Part shown: positions 6,652-10,140 of the stretch, in pieces
Layout: each line of letters opens with the position of its first letter
Numbering within the stretch: position 1 is the stretch's first letter
Assembly: GCA_946481265.1 (NCBI GenBank)
Contig: CAMLNE010000138.1
Span: 1 to 10,140 of the forward strand
Length of the DNA stretch: 10,140 bases
Direction of reading: 5' to 3'
Source: an uncultured Panacagrimonas sp.
GTDB taxonomy: Bacteria; Pseudomonadota; Gammaproteobacteria; Nevskiales; Nevskiaceae
The notes under the pieces: generated by a model
Databases searched by the model: none
What the model saw: the letters and a program-made list of their open reading frames with translations, nothing else
What the model was told of the DNA's origin: nothing
Made by a program: the position numbers and the translations under genes

Positions 6652-6750
6652 TCAACGGTAGTAGCGGCGCCGAATGCTGAATCCGGAGTCGTAGTCCTCG
6701 AACAGGCCTTGCTTGCGTCCGTGCACATTCGCTGCCGGACAAGAGGTCAT
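6652..6750 (-). CDS. Possible 32-residue small protein, divergent from the transglutaminase-like gene
   Basis: A minus-strand frame begins at ATG 6750-6748 (overlapping the divergent gene's start by two bases) and ends at 6652. It has GGGGAA about 6 bases before the ATG. The product ends LFEDYDSGFSIRRRYYR, rich in aromatic residues and Arg, and its codons mostly end in G or C like the real genes here. It occupies the only stretch of the 282-base gap 6467-6748 that looks coding. It may be a true small protein, the remnant of a larger gene, or chance; no family is recognised. The rest of the gap holds only the hairpin at its left end. Confidence 0.3.
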   Translation of the reverse strand: MTSCPAANVHGRKQGLFEDYDSGFSIRRRYYR

Positions 6751-7690
6751 GTCGATTCCCCGTCGTTGCGCGCGCCGCCGGCTCCGCGTCGTCACCTGCC
6801 TGCTGGCCGCCGGCCTGCTCCTGCCGGTATCCGACGCCATCGCCCACGGGGACACGCTGCCGCGCCTGCCCGGCATTCAGGCCATGTCCCTGCACCCTGC
6901 GCCGGCGTCGGTATACACGGCGCCGCAGGATCGCCAGGGCATGCACCGCATCACCGCCGAATTCAAGGACCACGCCGGCGCGCCGCTGCGCATCCGTTTC
7001 GATCTGGAACGCGGCGCGAGCCTGGCCTCGATGAAGGCCTTCGGCTACTCCGACGCCGACATCCTCGAACTGCATCGGCAATGCACCCCGTCGCGCGGCT
7101 GCCCGCAGGCGGAACTCGAGCGTCGCCTCGCGCAGTACTACCGTGAGCATGCGCTGCAATCGCGCCAGATCCCCGGTCGCGGCACGCGGCTGTCGGTGGA
7201 CATTCCCAGCGTGGTGCGCCGCAGCCGCCCGCACGTGCAGCCGCTCGCGGCGGCGCTGCGCCAGGTCGGCCGCGAGCGCGGCTACGACGCCGACGCGATG
7301 CTGGCGACCGCCGCCGCGCTGGTGCAGTCGGGCCTGGACTACCGCACACCGGCCGCCGTGGAGGATGGGCGACGCACGCTCGGCTTCTACACGCCGCCGC
7401 GCACGCTCGAAAAGGGGTACGGCGACTGCGACACCAAGTCCGCCCTGCTCGCGGCGGTCCTGGCCAACCTGGGCGAGTCGAGAATCATCGGCGTGCGCGT
7501 GCCCGACCACTACCTGCTCGGCGTCGCCCGCCAGCCACGCGAAGGCGATGTGCACCTGGAATTCCGCGGTCAGCCCTACGTGCTGATCGAGGCTGCGGGT
7601 CCGGCAGCCCGCCGGCCCGGCGACGTGGCGCGGCTGACGCGAACGGCGCTGTCGCGCGGCGCGCCGATACGCATCGATCCGATCCTCTGA
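6749..7690 (+). CDS. Secreted transglutaminase-like cysteine protein
   Basis: A 313-residue protein. Residues 1-32 are a signal peptide: basic RRCARRRLR, then the hydrophobic run VVTCLLAAGLLLPV, then DAIA before the likely cut. Residues 165-285 carry a transglutaminase-like core: a helical LAAALRQVGRERGYDADAM region, then YGDCDTKSALLAAVL at 224-238 with nucleophile Cys227, VPDHYLLGV at 251-259 with His254, and YVLIEAA at 277-283 with Glu281 as the third member. The N-terminal half (33-160) has no recognised domain and includes Cys112 and Cys118. Such folds act as proteases, amidases or cross-linkers, and the extracytoplasmic location suggests a cell-envelope or secreted substrate. The start is the ATG at 6749; AGAGG lies very close to it, and an in-frame TTG at 6713 is the alternative. 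The gene ends in a hairpin shared with the convergent lipocalin. Confidence 0.83.
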   Translation: MSIPRRCARRRLRVVTCLLAAGLLLPVSDAIAHGDTLPRLPGIQAMSLHPAPASVYTAPQDRQGMHRITAEFKDHAGAPLRIRFDLERGASLASMKAFGYSDADILELHRQCTPSRGCPQAELERRLAQYYREHALQSRQIPGRGTRLSVDIPSVVRRSRPHVQPLAAALRQVGRERGYDADAMLATAAALVQSGLDYRTPAAVEDGRRTLGFYTPPRTLEKGYGDCDTKSALLAAVLANLGESRIIGVRVPDHYLLGVARQPREGDVHLEFRGQPYVLIEAAGPAARRPGDVARLTRTALSRGAPIRIDPIL

Positions 7691-7718
7691 GCAATGCCCC
7701 GCGATCGGTGCATGCTCA
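7688..7718. terminator. Bidirectional terminator built on both stop codons
   Basis: TGAGCA-TGC (7688-7693 and 7695-7697, with A7694 bulged) pairs with GCATGCTCA (7710-7718) around a 12-base loop. The outer stem bases are the TGA of the plus gene and the TGA of the minus lipocalin gene, so one hairpin ends both transcripts. No long T-run is seen on either side. Confidence 0.55.
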
Positions 7719-8276
7719 GTGCGCCGGATCCTCGCGCTGCTGCTCCACCCAGATGAAGGCGGAGGGATCCACGCCCAGGGCCTGCGCGCGGACCACCAGC
7801 GCATCACGCTGCGCCGGCGGCAGGTGCCGGTCACGCGCCAGGATCCAGCAGTAACCCGTATCCGCGCCCACCACCAGCGCCCAGCGGTAATCCGGATCCA
7901 GTGCGGCGACGTGATAGCCACCGTAGAACGGACCGAAGAAGGACACCTTCAGCGAGCCGATGTCGGGCTCGCCGATGAAGCGCGCCTTGCCGATCGCCTC
8001 GCGCCACTCGCCCTTGGCGGCATCGAAGCCCCGGTTGATCACGCGCACGCTGCCGTCCTCCTGCGACTCGTAGTGCGCCGAGACATCGCTGAGGCCGCGC
8101 TCGAAGGAATGATCCAGACGGGCTAGTTCATACCAGCGGCCCTGGTAGCGCTGGATATCGAAGGGCGTCACCGGCGCTACGCCGGCCGGCGCGCGCGTGG
8201 CACAGCCGCCCAGCATCAGCAGCGTGGCCAGCAAGGCCACGCCGAGGGTCAGGAAGGAAAGGAAGGGGCGGGTCAT
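7716..8276 (-). CDS. blc: Bacterial lipocalin lipoprotein (Blc)
   Basis: A 186-residue protein. Residues 1-24 form a lipoprotein signal with lipobox LGGC and lipidated Cys25, so it should be anchored in the outer or inner membrane facing the periplasm. The lipocalin barrel has the first signature GRWYELARLDHSFERG at 46-61. The segment GSLKVSFFGPFYGGYHV is at 107-123, and YCWILARD at 142-149 is the third signature typical of Blc. Blc proteins bind fatty acids or lysophospholipids and are linked to envelope stress. The ATG lies 8 bases after the stop of litR on the same strand, so the two form an operon and the lipocalin should follow LitR control. There is no good Shine-Dalgarno at normal distance (GGAGAG is about 20 bases away), suggesting translational coupling to litR. 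Confidence 0.93.
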   Translation of the reverse strand: MTRPFLSFLTLGVALLATLLMLGGCATRAPAGVAPVTPFDIQRYQGRWYELARLDHSFERGLSDVSAHYESQEDGSVRVINRGFDAAKGEWREAIGKARFIGEPDIGSLKVSFFGPFYGGYHVAALDPDYRWALVVGADTGYCWILARDRHLPPAQRDALVVRAQALGVDPSAFIWVEQQREDPAH

Positions 8277-8284
8277 GCCAGCGT

Positions 8285-9301
8285 TTACGCAGGCTCTCCT
8301 GGGCCGGGCGGGCGGCGGTTTCGGCGCCACTGCGCCACGAGGTCCTTGAGCCCGGCCAGGGGCTGCATGGCGGTCACGCCCTCCAGCGGATGCTGGTACA
8401 GCGCCGCGCAGGAGCCACCCACCCACAGCGCGGTCGCCTGCGGCAGGCGCGCGCGCAACTCACGCAGGCTGGCCAGCACCAGCGCGCCGCCGTGCATGGC
8501 GGTGAAGCTCAGCGCCACGACGTCCGTGCGATGGGCACCGGCGGCCTGGACGATGTCGCCGATCGGGGTCTGCGTTCCGAGCGACACACAGCTGCAGCCC
8601 TCCAGCGACAGCACCGATTCGACCATCAGCAGACCCAGGCCATGCACCTCCTGCGGCAGCGTGGTCAACAACACGCGGGGGCCACCACGATCCGCCGGTG
8701 GCGGCAGCGAACCGATCGTCTGGCGCAGCAGGCCGGCGCAGACCTCGGTGTACAGGTGCTCATCGAACACTTTGAAGCGCCCCTGCGCCCAGGCTTCACC
8801 CACCGCCGTGGTCAGCGGCGCAAGCAGATCCACGACGAAGGACTCCAGCCCCATGCGTTGCTGCGCGTGTGCCAGCGCGTGGCGCAAGGCCTGCGGCGCA
8901 CGGGCCGCGACGGCATCGAGCAGGGCGTCGACCGCCGGCGTCTCGACCACCGGCGCGCGCAGCGCAACGCGACCGCGTTTGGTCCTGCCCTGGGTTCCGG
9001 GCTGCCGGAGCAGCTCCTGTAGCGCCACGGCGTCCAGCCCGACGACCCGGCCCGGCCGGTGGCCGCTATCGAGCAGGCGGCGCAGCAGGTGCAATTGCTC
9101 GACCTGCTCTGCCGGATAGACCCGATCGCCGACTGCGTCGCGCTGCGGACGCGGAAAGCCGTAGCGCTTCTCCCAGACGCGCAAGGTGTCCTTGGCCAGG
9201 CCGGTCTCGCGCTCCACCGCGGCGATCGGCATCCCGGCCGGTCGGAGCCCGGTCTTCTCCTCGCCCCCCACCAGGGCAATCTCTGTTTTCATATTTGTCA
9301 T
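8285..9301 (-). CDS. litR: LitR/CarH-type cobalamin-binding MerR-family light-responsive repressor
   Basis: A 338-residue protein. Residues 25-70 are a MerR winged helix (IAAVERETGLAKDTLRVWEK, then RYGFPRPQRDAVGDRVY). Residues 120-200 are the four-helix cap domain with W171-x9-E181-H182, the W-x9-EH motif of B12 photoreceptors. Residues 208-325 are the Rossmann-type cobalamin domain with E218-V-H220-G-L-G223, His220 being the predicted lower cobalt ligand. Family members bind adenosylcobalamin in the dark, form tetramers on DNA and repress; light breaks the Co-C bond and releases DNA. The residue after W171 is Ala, where Thermus CarH has His132. Start choice is uncertain: ATG at 9301, ATG at 9292 or TTG at 9307, all without Shine-Dalgarno. 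Blc follows 8 bases after the TAA; a FAD oxidoreductase diverges upstream. Confidence 0.9.
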   Translation of the reverse strand: MTNMKTEIALVGGEEKTGLRPAGMPIAAVERETGLAKDTLRVWEKRYGFPRPQRDAVGDRVYPAEQVEQLHLLRRLLDSGHRPGRVVGLDAVALQELLRQPGTQGRTKRGRVALRAPVVETPAVDALLDAVAARAPQALRHALAHAQQRMGLESFVVDLLAPLTTAVGEAWAQGRFKVFDEHLYTEVCAGLLRQTIGSLPPPADRGGPRVLLTTLPQEVHGLGLLMVESVLSLEGCSCVSLGTQTPIGDIVQAAGAHRTDVVALSFTAMHGGALVLASLRELRARLPQATALWVGGSCAALYQHPLEGVTAMQPLAGLKDLVAQWRRNRRPPGPGEPA

Positions 9302-9360
9302 AGACAACGTTGCATTTATTCCATTATGATCCTATAACTATCTATATTTGTCTAAGACAT
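9291..9360. promoter_or_regulatory. Divergent light-module control region with two palindromic operators
   Basis: The island is about 73% A+T in a GC-rich genome. It carries TGTCATAGACA (9296-9306) and TGTCTAAGACA (9349-9359), both preceded by ATATT on the plus strand, with centres 53 bases apart, about five helical turns. Plus promoter: TAGACA (9301-9306), 18-base spacer, TATGAT (9325-9330). Minus promoter: TAGACA (9354-9349), 20-base spacer, CATAAT (9328-9323). The -10 boxes overlap and each -35 lies inside a palindrome. Binding by LitR is inferred from position; the first palindrome also covers litR's start codons. Confidence 0.65.
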
Positions 9361-9422
9361 TAATCCTTGCTGTCCAGGCAAAGAGCCTCCACGACGCTCG
9401 ATATGGGAACAGAAAAGTGGTC

Positions 9423-10034
9423 ATGAAAATCGCGGTCATCGGCTCAGGAATCGCGGGCTTGGCGGCCGCCCATCGCCTGCGCAATCACGCGCTGGTCAGC
9501 GTATTCGAGGCGGCCTCCCGGCCGGGTGGCCATGCCCATACCGTCGACGTCCGCCTGCCCGACGCCCAGGGCCGCAGCGTAAGCCAGGGCGTAGACACCG
9601 GGTTCCTGGTGTTCAACGAACGTACCTACCCCGGCCTGATCTCGCTGTTCAGGGAGCTGGACGTTCCCACCGCGCCGTCGGATATGTCGTTCTCCGTCCA
9701 GGTCCTGCGGACGCAAGGCGCGATCTCCGCGGGCCTCGAATGGAGCGGCACGGACCTGTCGAGCGTCTTCGCCCAGCGCCGCAACCTGCTGCGCCCACGC
9801 TTCTGGGGGATGTTGCAGGACGTGCTGCGCTTCAATCGACTGTGCACGGCCCAGGCGCAGTCCGGCGACGCCGACGCGCTGCACCAGCCGCTCGGTGACT
9901 TCCTGGAGCAGCACCGCTTCGGCCACGCGTTCCGGGACTGGTACCTCCTGCCGATGCTGGGCTGCATCTGGAGTTGCCCCACCGACCAGATGCTGCGCTT
10001 TCCGCGCGGCGTGTACTTCTGCGCCTTGGCATAG
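9423..10034 (+). CDS. FAD-dependent amine-oxidase-like protein, N-terminal part, broken at about 10004
   Basis: The visible frame gives 203 residues. It begins MKIAVIGSGIAGLAAAHRL, the Rossmann dinucleotide-binding motif (GSGIAG at 7-12), followed by FEAASRPGGHAHTVDV. The signature region GVDTGFLVFNERTYPGLISLF follows at about 57-77. The last family-like residues are IWSCPTDQMLRFP, ending at base 10004; the final ten codons are foreign. Relatives are about 400 or more residues and are commonly found with DUF1365, cyclopropane-fatty-acid synthase-like and photolyase genes in light or singlet-oxygen regulons. That fits divergence from litR, though the partners are outside or lost here. The ATG is chosen because it opens the Rossmann fold; only a weak AGTGG precedes it. 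A 7-codon frame (ATG 9403 to TGA 9426) overlaps the start as ATGA. Confidence 0.85.
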   Translation: MKIAVIGSGIAGLAAAHRLRNHALVSVFEAASRPGGHAHTVDVRLPDAQGRSVSQGVDTGFLVFNERTYPGLISLFRELDVPTAPSDMSFSVQVLRTQGAISAGLEWSGTDLSSVFAQRRNLLRPRFWGMLQDVLRFNRLCTAQAQSGDADALHQPLGDFLEQHRFGHAFRDWYLLPMLGCIWSCPTDQMLRFPRGVYFCALA

Positions 10035-10140
10035 GACTCGTGGTCGGGCAGCGAGGCCCAGACGACCTGCTCCACCTGCTCGTGTCCCTGGAGGAAGGCC
10101 GCCACCTTGTGGGTGTTCTCGAGGTGCCGCTCGAGGCGCA
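10001..10140 (-). CDS. O-acetylhomoserine sulfhydrylase-type PLP enzyme (MetY-like), internal fragment
   Basis: Read on the minus strand from the window end, the frame gives RLERHLENTHKVAAFLQGHE, then QVEQVVWASLPDHESYAKAQKYTPRG. This is the segment of Cys/Met-metabolism PLP enzymes of the MetY/CysD kind (about two thirds along a roughly 430-residue protein) that normally continues into a GAVFSF-like strand. Here similarity stops after TPRG, near base 10001-10003, and the frame runs on into antisense of the FAD gene. The upstream part, including the PLP lysine, lies beyond the window; the C-terminal hundred or so residues are missing at this locus. The enzyme family joins O-acetylhomoserine with sulfide or methanethiol. 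Identification is from the short conserved block only. Confidence 0.75.

Noticed and set aside
6617..7921. Long minus-strand frame (434 codons) antisense to the transglutaminase-like gene
   Set aside because: The sense strand carries a signal peptide and an intact Cys/His/Glu set. The antisense product is compositionally biased and matches nothing. Only the 32-codon part in the gap was kept as a candidate.
9327..9358. TGATCC followed by TAAGAC, resembling the Rhodobacter RpoE (singlet-oxygen sigma) promoter
   Set aside because: The context is tempting, but the spacer is 20 bases, longer than the roughly 18 I recall for that consensus. The same bases are better explained by the sigma-70-like boxes and the second palindrome.

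Overview
The window is GC-rich (roughly two thirds G+C) and densely coded, with very strong G/C preference at third codon positions. Gene content points to a gammaproteobacterium of the Xanthomonadaceae/Lysobacteraceae/Rhodanobacteraceae type: a RIO-family kinase, an RcnB-like periplasmic protein, a VTT/DedA protein, an ECHDC3-like crotonase, and a B12-type MerR regulator beside a lipocalin and an FAD amine-oxidase-like protein. The taxonomic call is inference; no rRNA or tRNA gene is present.

Layout, left to right. (1) 2-1016, plus: the C-terminal part of a molybdopterin oxidoreductase, followed after one base by a seven-iron ferredoxin, probably its electron partner. (2) 1316-2506, plus: a membrane-anchored J-domain protein with a probable periplasmic domain, then a small membrane or secreted protein with one textbook EF-hand loop. 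Alternative hairpins lie between them. (3) 2538-5466, minus: four separately spaced genes: a RIO kinase, a small exported protein resembling cytochrome c but lacking the haem-ligating histidine, a VTT-domain membrane protein, and a His-rich RcnB-like protein. (4) 5663-7690, plus: an ECHDC3-type crotonase without either classical catalytic glutamate, then a secreted transglutaminase-like protein with an intact Cys/His/Glu set. (5) 7716-9301, minus: a CarH/LitR-type cobalamin light-sensing repressor and, 8 bases after its stop, a lipocalin lipoprotein. (6) 9423 onward, plus: an FAD oxidoreductase reading away from litR.

The best-integrated unit is the light-response module of regions 5 and 6. 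An AT-rich island (9291-9360, about 73% A+T) carries two near-identical palindromes of the form TGTC-N3-GACA. Each holds a TAGACA -35-like box for one of two face-to-face promoters whose -10 boxes overlap. This arrangement would let one B12-bound repressor silence both directions in the dark and release litR-blc and the FAD-enzyme operon in light.

At 10001-10010 the FAD oxidoreductase breaks off mid-domain and continues directly into the middle of an oppositely oriented MetY-type PLP enzyme gene, so both genes are broken at the same point. This is either a real rearrangement or an assembly chimera, and anything inferred across that point is unsafe. I found no CRISPR array, tRNA, rRNA, transposase or phage gene.
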